IMG/VR virus record: IMGVR_UViG_3300043548_000130
Span: 1 to 21,614 of that record
Length of the DNA stretch: 21,614 nt
From: a virus
Direction: 5' to 3' (one strand)
The notes under the pieces are model-generated. The model had not been told where the DNA came from. It saw nothing but the letters and a program-made list of their open reading frames with translations, and did no database searches. Made by a program: the position numbers and the translations under genes. Within the stretch, counting starts at the first letter, position 1; each line of letters starts with the position of its first letter. Positions 12,074-19,408 of this stretch are shown here, piece by piece.

Positions 12074-13360
12074 ATGATTCAGTTCCACGATAAGCAAAAA
12101 GAGGCATTATCCTATCTTGCCATTGACAATGATTGTAGACAGTTGTTATATGGCGGAAGTGCAGGTTCTGGAAAATCTTTTCTTGGATGCGATTGGCAAA
12201 TTAAAAGACGGTTAAAGTATCCTGGTACACGTGGACTTATTGGCCGTGCTGAATTAAAAAAGTTGCGACTATCCACACTGGCTACGTTCTTTGAATTGTG
12301 TACCAAATACAATCTCATTGCAGGAAAACATTTCACATACAATGGTCAAGACCACGTAATCAATTGGTATAATGGAAGTCAAATTATATTGATGGACTTG
12401 GCTGATATGCCAAGTGATCCCGACTTTGGGCGGTTTGGTTCGCTTGAAATTACTGATTACTTTGTAGATGAGGCAAGTGAGGTGAGCGAAAAATGCGTTA
12501 ATATCTTGAATTCACGTGTGCGCTATAAATTGGTCAATGATAAACCGAAAGGACTACTTACCTGCAATCCACATAAGGGATGGCTATACAGAGAGTTCTT
12601 TGATGCGCAGCGTAATGGCTCAATAAGAAAGGACAGACGCTTTATTCAAGCACTGCCAACTGATAATCCGCACACATTACCAGCCTACATTGAGTCGCTT
12701 CAAATGTTGCCCGATATTGACCGCAAAAGATTATTGGAGGGGGATTGGGATTACGATGAAACGAAAGACCGCCTTTACGAATACGATGATTTACTGCGAT
12801 GCTTTCGCCCATCTACTAATTTGGGAGACAAATTTATCACTGCGGACATCGCACGGATGGGTGACGATAGGACAGTGATTGTGGTGTGGAATAACTTACA
12901 CGCTGAAAAGTTCGTGGTGTTAAAACACAAGCCTATTAACGAGGTGGTAGACACTATCAATGACCTGATTAAAAATCACTCCGTAAGATTATCTAACGTA
13001 CTGGTGGATGAGGATGGGATTGGTGGGGGAGTGGTTGACTTTATCAGGTGCAAAGGATTCTTGAATGGATCAAAGGCAGTGCGTGACAATTATATGAATC
13101 TCAAAAGTGATTGTTATTTCAAGTTAGGCGAATTGATTTCAAGTAACGCTATCACATTTGAGTCCACTCACAAGGACACAATTGTAAAGGAATTGGAAAT
13201 GATACGCAGGGAGAAAATAGATAGTGATGGAAAGTTGAGAGTGACCAATAAAGAAGATTTGAAAAAGAGACACGGAATAAGTCCTGACTTTGCTGATGCA
13301 ATAATGATGAGGGCATTCTATGAACTCAAAAAGAATTTTGGTAAATACGCATTCGCATAA
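12074..13360 (+). CDS. Large terminase subunit (TerL)
   Basis: A 428-residue packaging motor. The N-terminal ATPase has Walker A GGSAGSGKS at residues 27-35, an extended acidic strand TDYFVDEASE (Walker B with the catalytic D/E at about 132-133) and a coupling motif LLTCNP at about 161-166. The C-terminal RNase H-like nuclease has its acidic residues in TADIARMGDD (D258), VDEDGIGGG (D312/D314) and DFADAIMM (D405/D408). The length is normal for TerL (about 420-500). It pumps DNA into the prohead and cuts the concatemer. It is on the plus strand with the replication genes, not with portal and capsid, which read from the opposite strand. The start directly follows the previous stop. Confidence 0.9.
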   Translation: MIQFHDKQKEALSYLAIDNDCRQLLYGGSAGSGKSFLGCDWQIKRRLKYPGTRGLIGRAELKKLRLSTLATFFELCTKYNLIAGKHFTYNGQDHVINWYNGSQIILMDLADMPSDPDFGRFGSLEITDYFVDEASEVSEKCVNILNSRVRYKLVNDKPKGLLTCNPHKGWLYREFFDAQRNGSIRKDRRFIQALPTDNPHTLPAYIESLQMLPDIDRKRLLEGDWDYDETKDRLYEYDDLLRCFRPSTNLGDKFITADIARMGDDRTVIVVWNNLHAEKFVVLKHKPINEVVDTINDLIKNHSVRLSNVLVDEDGIGGGVVDFIRCKGFLNGSKAVRDNYMNLKSDCYFKLGELISSNAITFESTHKDTIVKELEMIRREKIDSDGKLRVTNKEDLKKRHGISPDFADAIMMRAFYELKKNFGKYAFA

Positions 13361-13372
13361 TAAATTAGCACT

Positions 13373-13531
13373 ATGGCAGACATCACAAAATGTAAGGGTA
13401 CAAATTGCCCGATGAAAGAATCTTGTTATCGTTACACTGCAAAGGATGGGATGATGCAGTCTTATTTTCTTAATGTTCCACTCAAAAATGATGAGTGCGA
13501 TATGTACTGGCACACAACTAAAAACAAATAA
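13373..13531 (+). CDS. Small Cys-rich (zinc-ribbon-like) phage protein, 52 aa
   Basis: A 52-residue protein starting MADITKCKGTNCPMKESCYR. It has four cysteines, C7-x4-C12 and C18 near the start and C43 near the end (DECDMYW), with conserved-looking Trp and Tyr, as in a small zinc-binding fold. The pattern 'ITKCKGT.CP.K..CYR.TA' is one I recognise from many Bacteroidota phage genomes, where the function is unknown. It follows the large terminase after 12 bases. It is too short to be certain, but the cysteine spacing and composition support it. Confidence 0.7.
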   Translation: MADITKCKGTNCPMKESCYRYTAKDGMMQSYFLNVPLKNDECDMYWHTTKNK

Positions 13532-13532
13532 A

Positions 13533-13880
13533 ATGAAAACAGAGATTACTCAGGACGAGTTAGAAAAAATCAAGGTGCTAAACCTACTAATGTGGTTACA
13601 GGCATCCATCTATGCAGGTGATGAATGCGAGGAAATCAAATGGTTTTACAACCACCAAACAAAGATGCTATTAAAGAGGCTCAATGAGTCTATCCAACGT
13701 GAACACGGAAAGACTATCACTGCGCTTTGGGATGCAGATGGTGCGACCTTACCCGAAATCACTAAACACCTTGATGATTTTACTTATGAAATGGCAACCT
13801 ATGGATATTGGATGCTGCCAGAACTCATCAAGTTAATTCAAGATGCAAAAGAAAATCAACCTAAATTACAAGTGAAATGA
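13533..13880 (+). CDS. Hypothetical protein, 115 aa
   Basis: A 115-residue helical protein starting MKTEITQDELEKIKVLNLLM. A longer frame starts at 13473 but runs through the preceding small gene; the ATG at 13533 falls directly after that stop. The first half has WLQASIYAGDECEEIKWFYN, the second LNESIQREHGKTITALWDAD and then a long amphipathic helix to the end (MLPELIKLIQDAKENQPKLQ). No catalytic or metal motif is seen. It is coupled to the following gene (ATGA). Its role is unknown. Confidence 0.6.
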   Translation: MKTEITQDELEKIKVLNLLMWLQASIYAGDECEEIKWFYNHQTKMLLKRLNESIQREHGKTITALWDADGATLPEITKHLDDFTYEMATYGYWMLPELIKLIQDAKENQPKLQVK

Positions 13881-14101
13881 ATGAAAATTGTATAGAATGG
13901 CTTATTGAAACATTAAAGAAAAATGAATTTATACCTAATCCAGATTGTATTTTGGATTTAAGAAGTAAAATCATTAACGAAGCAGAAAAGATGCATCAAA
14001 AAGAAATTTATGATGCGTATGTATATGGTGCTGCCTACGGAATAGATATTGAAAATGGATTAAGTCCTATAAATTATTACAAAGAAAAATTTGAAAAATG
14101 A
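13877..14101 (+). CDS. Small conserved phage protein, 74 aa
   Basis: A 74-residue protein starting MNENCIEWLIETLKKNEFIP. Its second half contains IINEAEKMHQKEIYDAYVYG, a helix like those in small phage proteins that read 'EWL...L ... A..ME..QI.DAY..G', a motif family related to that at 9921-10148. It probably acts with the neighbouring genes in the early or middle block. ATGA overlaps at both ends mark it as coupled. No known function. Confidence 0.65.
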   Translation: MNENCIEWLIETLKKNEFIPNPDCILDLRSKIINEAEKMHQKEIYDAYVYGAAYGIDIENGLSPINYYKEKFEK

Positions 14102-14307
14102 ATATAACGCACGATTTTGACAACTGCCAGTCCGATGTCTACAAAGAGGTCATTACTGATCTAATATCAAGGGAGAAAATGGGGCGCATTAAGTATGGCA
14201 CAACAGTGGATAAGGCTAACTTATCGGAACGTGAATGGATGCAACACGCATACGAGGAGGCTCTTGATTTTGCTATCTACTTAAAACGAATGATGTCAAA
14301 AAAATGA
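14098..14307 (+). CDS. Small helical protein, MazG-like NTP-PPase candidate
   Basis: A 69-residue protein starting MNITHDFDNCQSDVYKEVIT. The centre reads MGRIKYGTTVDKANLSEREW and the end QHAYEEALDFAIYLKRMM. The sequence '…KYGTTV…..REW.QHAYEEALD.A.YLKR' is a form I associate with very small all-alpha NTP-pyrophosphatase-like (MazG-related) proteins of phages, in which acidic residues of the helix (E53, E54, D57) would bind magnesium. Such enzymes remove modified or surplus nucleotides. The protein is shorter than typical MazG domains, so the call is cautious. It is the last rightward gene, before the terminator at 14330-14355. Confidence 0.5.
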   Translation: MNITHDFDNCQSDVYKEVITDLISREKMGRIKYGTTVDKANLSEREWMQHAYEEALDFAIYLKRMMSKK

Positions 14308-14668
14308 CATTAGCACCAACAATCAAAAGAGTGGCATTGCGCCACTTTTTTTTTTGCCTTAATCCCTCATTTAATTCCTCACTTAATCCCTCATTAACTT
14401 GTTTTAAATGGGACAAATCACGCTGTAATTGTCCGATATATGACTCATTAAGTTCATTCATCTTGGTTAGTGACTGATTCTCCTTACTTAAATTTGAGTT
14501 GACTACAATATAGTAGTCAAGTGAACGTACACCTAACACAACTAACCTGCGTTCAGTTCGCAAAGAATCCAGTTTTCTCCATCTCAATGAGTCGCTCAAT
14601 TGCCTTTGCGTATGCGCTATCAATGGCAGTAGTATCCATAAGATAGATAGTATCAATGTCCTTTTCAT
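14273..14668 (-). CDS. Signal-peptide coiled-coil protein, possible spanin partner
   Basis: A 131-residue protein with an N-terminal signal (MKRTLILSILWILLPLIAHT), a long charged coiled-coil region (about 25-105, for example NQSLTKMNELNESYIGQLQR) and a hydrophobic C-terminal helix (NATLLIVGANVIFLTSFVLS). It begins in the +1 frame inside the 3' end of the 105-residue gene, overlapping by 116 bases, like Rz1 within Rz. It lacks a lipobox cysteine and has a C-terminal membrane helix, so it is not a classic outer-membrane spanin lipoprotein. Its last codons overlap the plus-strand gene end (35 bases), and it contains the hairpin and T10 that terminate the rightward block. Spanin role is inference. 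Confidence 0.45.
   Translation of the reverse strand: MKRTLILSILWILLPLIAHTQRQLSDSLRWRKLDSLRTERRLVVLGVRSLDYYIVVNSNLSKENQSLTKMNELNESYIGQLQRDLSHLKQVNEGLSEELNEGLRQKKKWRNATLLIVGANVIFLTSFVLSR
14330..14355 (+). terminator. Intrinsic terminator ending the rightward block
   Basis: A 6-pair stem AGTGGC/GCCACT (14330-14335 with 14341-14346), loop ATTGC, followed directly by ten T (14346-14355). This is a strong Rho-independent terminator for transcripts from 8015-14307. It sits inside the coding sequence of the leftward 131-residue gene, where the same bases encode QKKKWRNATL. Confidence 0.8.
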
Positions 14669-14870
14669 ATATGGTCTTTAATTTAATGCGTTCAAGTTTC
14701 AGCGTGTCAATACGTGCTTTTAATACTACGATTGTATCGTTTTTCGTAACATTTTTATATGTGGAATTGTTACGAGAATTGCATGAATTTTGCCACAAAT
14801 TCAATGCATAAAAACTAATAAACAACCCCGCAATTAATGCGATAGTTTTTAACGTGAAATTCTTTTCCAT
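14553..14870 (-). CDS. Inner-membrane spanin-like (Rz-type) protein
   Basis: A 105-residue protein with a short cytoplasmic start (MEKNFTLK), one N-terminal membrane helix (TIALIAGLFISFYALNLW, about residues 8-25) and then a periplasmic, helical, charged segment (RIDTLKLERIKLKTIYEKDI, ...AKAIERLIEMEKTG). This is the topology of i-spanins such as lambda Rz, which help disrupt the outer membrane in the final lysis step. The context supports it: holin and endolysin lie just upstream on the same strand, and a second membrane protein is nested in its 3' end. It overlaps the phosphoesterase gene by 56 bases. The call rests on topology and place, as spanins share little sequence. Confidence 0.5.
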   Translation of the reverse strand: MEKNFTLKTIALIAGLFISFYALNLWQNSCNSRNNSTYKNVTKNDTIVVLKARIDTLKLERIKLKTIYEKDIDTIYLMDTTAIDSAYAKAIERLIEMEKTGFFAN

Positions 14871-15801
14871 TGCCTTTGGTTATTATTGCAAATCCGTGAT
14901 TGTATTTTGAATATGGGTTGTAGTCAGGACTTAACTCACTCAAACAACCGACCCCCCAGCACGTGATAACTTTTCCGTTAACATCTCTTTCGGTATGCTC
15001 AGCAGTTTGATGATGATGTCCGCACATTGCGTTCGCTTTTGTCTTTAAGAATAGACCTCTCGCCACGTTTACAGATGGGATAAATTGCTTACCAAATTCG
15101 TGACCGTGAAAGATAGATAGACCTCCGACATTCAATTTATTCTTACCTTCAATCCATTGTACGTTGTGCTTATCCAAATGACAAAGACTTGCGAAATCAA
15201 AGGCATCAATGTCGAATAACTCAGGTGCTTTCACACGCATATACCTCCAATACCTTTCCTCGTGGTTGCCTTCCTTGTAGATGATTTCAGCGTTTGGGAA
15301 TGTTTGTCGCAACTCATAAATGAAAGTACGCATCGCATACAACTCATCCTTGAATTTTCTTTTCTTTGGATCTTTCACAAAGTCGGAAATCATATGGCAG
15401 TCCAATGCATCTCCATTCAGCACCACTGTATCAACTCCCTCATCCAATCCGCACTGGATAGCAGTTGAAAGTGCATCAATATCGTGATATGGAATGTGGA
15501 TATCGGAAAGGATGAGAATCTTTTTGCCTTTTATGTCAATGTGTTTGCGACCTTTTGCGTATGACTTTGGTAACTTGAAAGGATTGCGAGGTCTTTCTTC
15601 GGTGCGATATAGTGATTTATCTTTGGAATTTTTCCTGCCTATCTTACCTTCAATTCTCCGAAGAGAATCTCTCGCATCTTCAACTCCCAAGAAGGTCTCA
15701 AAATGTTCTTTGCTTAACTTCTTTGCGAGAGTTAAAGTTGGTGTATCAGGAAAACGCTCACGCAATTCTCTTGCGATTTTTGTTTTTTGACTTTCTGCCA
15801 T
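14815..15801 (-). CDS. Calcineurin-like metallophosphoesterase
   Basis: A 328-residue two-part protein. The C-terminal domain has all motifs of the calcineurin-like metallophosphoesterase fold in order: SDIH (D100, H102), NGDALD (D131), GNHE at 178-181, HGHE at 232-235 and GHHH at 261-264; these hold two metal ions that cleave phosphodiester or phosphomonoester bonds. The N-terminal ~90 residues contain a helical part with LGVEDARDSLRRIEGKIG, a phrase common in phage DNA-binding or regulatory N-termini. It is likely active on nucleic acid or nucleotides, but the substrate is not visible. It is unusual inside a lysis gene cluster, between endolysin and spanin-like genes. The start comes five bases before the M15 stop. 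Confidence 0.85.
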   Translation of the reverse strand: MAESQKTKIARELRERFPDTPTLTLAKKLSKEHFETFLGVEDARDSLRRIEGKIGRKNSKDKSLYRTEERPRNPFKLPKSYAKGRKHIDIKGKKILILSDIHIPYHDIDALSTAIQCGLDEGVDTVVLNGDALDCHMISDFVKDPKKRKFKDELYAMRTFIYELRQTFPNAEIIYKEGNHEERYWRYMRVKAPELFDIDAFDFASLCHLDKHNVQWIEGKNKLNVGGLSIFHGHEFGKQFIPSVNVARGLFLKTKANAMCGHHHQTAEHTERDVNGKVITCWGVGCLSELSPDYNPYSKYNHGFAIITKGNGKEFHVKNYRINCGVVY

Positions 15802-15806
15802 ATATT

Positions 15807-16268
15807 TTAGAATGGTTGGTATACTGTTCTACCACCACTCTTGACCGCACGTAACACTTGACCTCTGTTGCCCTCTCTGTTGTAACTTACGTGAACCCAA
15901 GATGGTGCATTCTCACTTCCGAATTCCCATATCAGTTGGTCAAATATACAATTCTTTCTTATCCAATCAAATATCTCTTTGTTATTTATGCCACCATGAA
16001 TATCAGCATCAATATCCAATGCTTTGCCTTCCATGTGTTGACTGGACTTACTACCGCCAATTCGTGTATTAAGTTCGTGACTGCGGAATCCTGATGAGAT
16101 ACCGATTGGTTTGCCGAAATGCTCACGCACTTTATCAAAGATGTTGGTGCAAACCAGTTTAAGATTTCCAAGTTGTTCAGCATTTGGAATATTGCTAATC
16201 CTTAATGCCTTCGCTTGATTGCTGTGCGTTACCTCAAAGTAACTCACGTATTTACTTACCTTTTCCAT
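15807..16268 (-). CDS. M15-family peptidase, endolysin
   Basis: A 153-residue D-Ala-D-Ala carboxypeptidase-like enzyme (M15_3 type) that would cut the peptide of host peptidoglycan. The zinc site is complete: SQHMEGKALDID carries H78 and D85, and WVHVS carries H126. SGFRS (59-63) is the usual substrate-side motif. There is no signal peptide, so it would depend on the holin encoded just upstream to reach the periplasm. The C-terminal region (GNRGQVLRAVKSGGRTVYQP) is typical of phage members. It starts 17 bases inside the holin gene end, a classic holin-endolysin overlap. Confidence 0.85.
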   Translation of the reverse strand: MEKVSKYVSYFEVTHSNQAKALRISNIPNAEQLGNLKLVCTNIFDKVREHFGKPIGISSGFRSHELNTRIGGSKSSQHMEGKALDIDADIHGGINNKEIFDWIRKNCIFDQLIWEFGSENAPSWVHVSYNREGNRGQVLRAVKSGGRTVYQPF

Positions 16269-16659
16269 CGGTCATTGCATCGGTTATATCTTCGCTTTTT
16301 CTACCTATGATTGCTTTTATCTTTGACCACAAATCTTTGCCAGTCACTGACTCAATTGATTCAATGATTGATTTGAATTCAATGATTGCTACAACAGTTG
16401 CTATCAACTTAGTGATGGGGATAAGTTCAGTAATGATGTAGGTCTCAATAAGGAATCCACTCACAATTGCAATTTGATACAACATCAACTTTGTAATCGT
16501 ATCACTCATCCTGCGTGAGCGAATTCTTTGGCCTAACTTAATAGCTTTCCATATACCCACTACCATATCCATCGCCACCAAAAAACCGATTGTTATCATC
16601 AATTCTTTGATGGGTAAAAAGACCGTTGCAATACCTAACAGCCACAATTTAATCTTCAT
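16252..16659 (-). CDS. Holin, Phage_holin_4_1 (TcdE-like) family
   Basis: A 135-residue membrane protein with several hydrophobic helices in the first 100 residues (KLWLLGIATVFLPIKELMIT; GFLVAMDMVVGIWKAIK; MLYQIAIVSGFLIETYIITE; KLIATVVAIIEFKSIIES) and a polar charged tail. The sequence 'AMDMVVGIWKAIK … RRMSDTITKLMLY … EFKSIIE' is typical of holin family 4-1, which opens the inner membrane for the endolysin. The next gene is the M15 endolysin, in overlap. The start at 16659 overlaps the stop of the 35-residue gene before it (ATGA). Confidence 0.82.
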   Translation of the reverse strand: MKIKLWLLGIATVFLPIKELMITIGFLVAMDMVVGIWKAIKLGQRIRSRRMSDTITKLMLYQIAIVSGFLIETYIITELIPITKLIATVVAIIEFKSIIESIESVTGKDLWSKIKAIIGRKSEDITDAMTDGKGK

Positions 16660-16763
16660 ATTTTCTCTTGCTTTTTTAAGTATTGTTTCAATAGCTTTTC
16701 GTACTCCTTTCGCTTTAATACGATGGGGGCAGAAAGTCTTTTATTGACCACTTGTTTCTCCAT
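16656..16763 (-). CDS. Micro-gene upstream of the holin, 35 aa
   Basis: A 35-residue frame: it starts MEKQVVNKRLSAPIVLKRKE inside the end of the connector gene (49-base overlap) and stops with a TGA that overlaps the holin ATG by four bases (ATGA). The second half is a basic amphipathic helix (YEKLLKQYLKKQEK). It could be a small lysis regulator or a leader peptide that couples holin translation. The coupling and the protein-like composition support it, but at this length a chance frame cannot be excluded. Confidence 0.5.
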   Translation of the reverse strand: MEKQVVNKRLSAPIVLKRKEYEKLLKQYLKKQEKI

Positions 16764-17290
16764 TCCTTGTATGAATTTGATATAAGAAAATTGCTCTTTC
16801 CGTATGGGTTACGATCAGGGAAAATATTGTTATCAGTGTTGTTGGTGTACTCGGGGAACAACTCACTATTGTAACACAAATAGTCTACCATTCTTTTGGT
16901 GTACCATCTTGCGTTTTGTCTTGCAGCCTCTTTGAGTGACTCCATTTCTAACTTGGTCACTGGTGTAGTATCTTCACTTTGTCTACTCACCAAGTTTCCA
17001 TTATCGTGCTTGTACAAAAGAGATGGATATAACTCAACCATAGTCCACCACAACACAACTTTTAACACGTACTCATTGAGCAATGTTTCATAGTCGCCTG
17101 TTAAAGTCGCATTTGCTACATCATCCTTCAATTTCACCGTCAAATTTGTACCCAAAAAGTTGGTCAAATACTTATCCTGCGCAAGATAGATGGCAGGGCG
17201 AATAAGATTGGGATCAACTGCATCGGTTAAAGGAGTGAACTTCTTTATATAATCCTCATTGATGAGTAATATCTCTTGTGGTATTGGCAT
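16715..17290 (-). CDS. Head-tail connector-like protein
   Basis: A 191-residue mostly helical protein. The N-terminal part (LLINEDYIKKFTPLTDAVDP) and the following AIYLAQDKYLTNFLGTNL resemble conserved parts of a connector-type family common in Bacteroidota phages directly behind the portal gene. A middle segment has ETLLNEYVLKVVLWWTMVEL. Gp6-like connectors form a ring under the portal to prepare the tail joint. The location, three bases after the portal stop, agrees. The last 49 bases overlap the micro-gene. The identity rests on recognition of the pattern and on place. Confidence 0.6.
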   Translation of the reverse strand: MPIPQEILLINEDYIKKFTPLTDAVDPNLIRPAIYLAQDKYLTNFLGTNLTVKLKDDVANATLTGDYETLLNEYVLKVVLWWTMVELYPSLLYKHDNGNLVSRQSEDTTPVTKLEMESLKEAARQNARWYTKRMVDYLCYNSELFPEYTNNTDNNIFPDRNPYGKSNFLISNSYKEWRNKWSIKDFLPPSY

Positions 17291-17293
17291 TTT

Positions 17294-19408
17294 TTAGGCG
17301 TATTTAATTGATCCTCTTGATGGTGTATTTATTGGAGCTACACCTTCAACTCCTTTTCTTGGAACGAATGGGTTATTACCTACTCTTTTATCATTTTCAA
17401 GACCTTCATTGGGTAGAATTCTACCTTTCGAATCTCTCTTTCGCATATATATTTGACGCTTCCAAAAATGGTGACAAAATGCGCCACCTTTGTAAACGAA
17501 TATATCGTATGTGCTTTGTCCAGTTGGTGCGAAATCTCCATTCACTCCTTTGTCACTCATTCTCTTTATATCTTCATATCTAAATACCGCACCTGATGCC
17601 GACATTCCCACCATATCAATGCAGAATTCACGTGAGTTAGCAGATAGATTTTGAGAATATGCATAACGCAACTTATACAATCCTGCATCACCCCATTGTG
17701 ATTTCTCCCCACCATTTGCATCACTCATTGAAGGCATCTTGTTAAAGAGTTGTGAGGTGTAATTCAATTCGTTCTCAGGATCCAATACATCTTCCTCACT
17801 TATCAATTCCCATTCTTCTTTATCAATATATTCAGCTTTCGATTTCAACTCATCAATGAAGATTCTCCCCTCTTCATCCGTGAAATCATTTGAAGATTGA
17901 CATACGTGAATTGATTGGTTCTCATTTATACGTTCAACTATTCTCTTTGCCCAATCTCTTCCTGCATCACCTCCCCACAATTGCCAAGCTATTCGACCTG
18001 CTGTTGGAAATCCATCTTCACCTTGATTCCATCCCATTGCCTCTTTGTCTACTTCGTGACGTGAAAAGTAACTATTCATCCTTTGCACGGTATCAAAGGA
18101 AAGATTGCGTTTATTGCTAATGTCTCTTGCACGTGCAACACCTACTTCCGTTCCACCCCTTCCATATTCATCTCGCCACTTTAATCCAAGTTCTGCTTCA
18201 CCTGCCATTTCATCGGTAGGTTCGTAACTTTCTAAATTAACTTTTTTTTTTACTGCTGATTGTTGCGCTTCAACTGGTGTAGGCTCCAAAATTTCATTTG
18301 AAATAATCTTTGGAGTTGCTACCACATTGGATGCTTCACAAATGATGGATATTCCTTCCTCAATCAATCTTTGGAAAGGCTCAATGACCTGCTTTTGGAA
18401 TATGAATAAAGCAGTTTTCATTTCATCGGTATTGCTACCCAATCCACCCCCATCTCTCACACCAAATAACAAAGGTGATGTCACACGGTGTGCAATCATT
18501 ATCTGCTTGGTGCATTCCTCACTCAAAAATTGATATTGCTTATCAGCATCGTGAATAGGAAATGATGTGAATTCAACACCTCTATCTCTTTCTTCATTAA
18601 AGAATGTCAAGACCTTCCCTGCGTTCTCTGCGCTACCCAATGACATCTGCAATTGATTTTTAATCATATGCTGTTCTTCGAGTGAAGGGATGCCATTATT
18701 GAAAGATGCGATTAATGAAGGGAAAAATCCATTGAGAATATTGTTAACGTGGTACTCACCTATTTGGCGAGTTAATTCAATGTAGTTAACACTACCAATG
18801 TAATCAGGTTTAGGGTAGTATTCGCTACCCATCTTTAACGTATGTATGAAAAGGACTTGCTTAGGCAATGCCTCTTTATTTTCTTCGTCAAACATCGCAA
18901 TAAAATGCGGTGTGTTCTTCTTTTTGCGTGTATCACTCCAATCACGTGAATACCAAATACCAATCACATCATCATTTTCATCACTACAAGCTAACCTGCA
19001 ATTCTCGAAAGGTAGATGATTTACTTGCGCAATGGTTGTTCTATCCATTGACCAAATAACTTCCAAATAATAACCTCCAAAAAGTTTTAGGTCTCTTGAT
19101 ACACTTGGAATGATTGAATCGATTTTTAAGCCACTTAAATACGCATTAGCGGTATCATTTCCACCACTCACTCCCTTCCCTGCAATCATTTGACTGATTG
19201 AGTTCACAATTGATCCGTGTACTGGGGATTCACTTTGCAATTCAATCAAATATTGCGGATACATATTGCCCTCACCAAAATTAACCCATCCTTTTGATAC
19301 GTTTTCTCTCTCAATAGGTGCAATCTTAACGTATTTAGCCATTTCGACTTTTTCGCCGATTCTTGACTTTATATTTGAAAGGAGATTATCCATTGTATTC
19401 GATGTCAT
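17294..19408 (-). CDS. Portal protein fused to extra head-morphogenesis modules
   Basis: A 704-residue protein, far longer than usual portals (about 400-500). Residues 1-385 look like a portal: IVNSISQMIAGKG near 67-79, the wing/clip region, and ECTKQIMIAHRVTSPLLFGV at 298-317, followed by FIFQKQVIEPFQRLIEE at 335-351. A lysine run (387-389, coded by ten A at 18242-18251) marks a linker. Residues 402-495 carry ARDISNKRNLSFDTVQRMNS, YFSRHEV and GRIAWQLWGGDAGRDWAKRI, a phrase known from phage prohead or protease-type proteins. Residues 555-655 hold NSREFCIDMVG, YEDIKRMS and YKGGAFCHHFWKRQIY, similar to the C-terminal core of Mu F/SPP1 gp7-like minor head proteins. Starts at 19393 and 19342 are also possible. 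Confidence 0.75.
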   Translation of the reverse strand: MTSNTMDNLLSNIKSRIGEKVEMAKYVKIAPIERENVSKGWVNFGEGNMYPQYLIELQSESPVHGSIVNSISQMIAGKGVSGGNDTANAYLSGLKIDSIIPSVSRDLKLFGGYYLEVIWSMDRTTIAQVNHLPFENCRLACSDENDDVIGIWYSRDWSDTRKKKNTPHFIAMFDEENKEALPKQVLFIHTLKMGSEYYPKPDYIGSVNYIELTRQIGEYHVNNILNGFFPSLIASFNNGIPSLEEQHMIKNQLQMSLGSAENAGKVLTFFNEERDRGVEFTSFPIHDADKQYQFLSEECTKQIMIAHRVTSPLLFGVRDGGGLGSNTDEMKTALFIFQKQVIEPFQRLIEEGISIICEASNVVATPKIISNEILEPTPVEAQQSAVKKKVNLESYEPTDEMAGEAELGLKWRDEYGRGGTEVGVARARDISNKRNLSFDTVQRMNSYFSRHEVDKEAMGWNQGEDGFPTAGRIAWQLWGGDAGRDWAKRIVERINENQSIHVCQSSNDFTDEEGRIFIDELKSKAEYIDKEEWELISEEDVLDPENELNYTSQLFNKMPSMSDANGGEKSQWGDAGLYKLRYAYSQNLSANSREFCIDMVGMSASGAVFRYEDIKRMSDKGVNGDFAPTGQSTYDIFVYKGGAFCHHFWKRQIYMRKRDSKGRILPNEGLENDKRVGNNPFVPRKGVEGVAPINTPSRGSIKYA

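Noticed and set aside
14273-14355. A10 followed by a hairpin in the leftward 131-residue gene as a frameshift site
   Set aside because: The hairpin begins at once after the run, with no spacer, and the bases are fully explained as the rightward terminator read from the other strand. The shifted frames only truncate the membrane helix.
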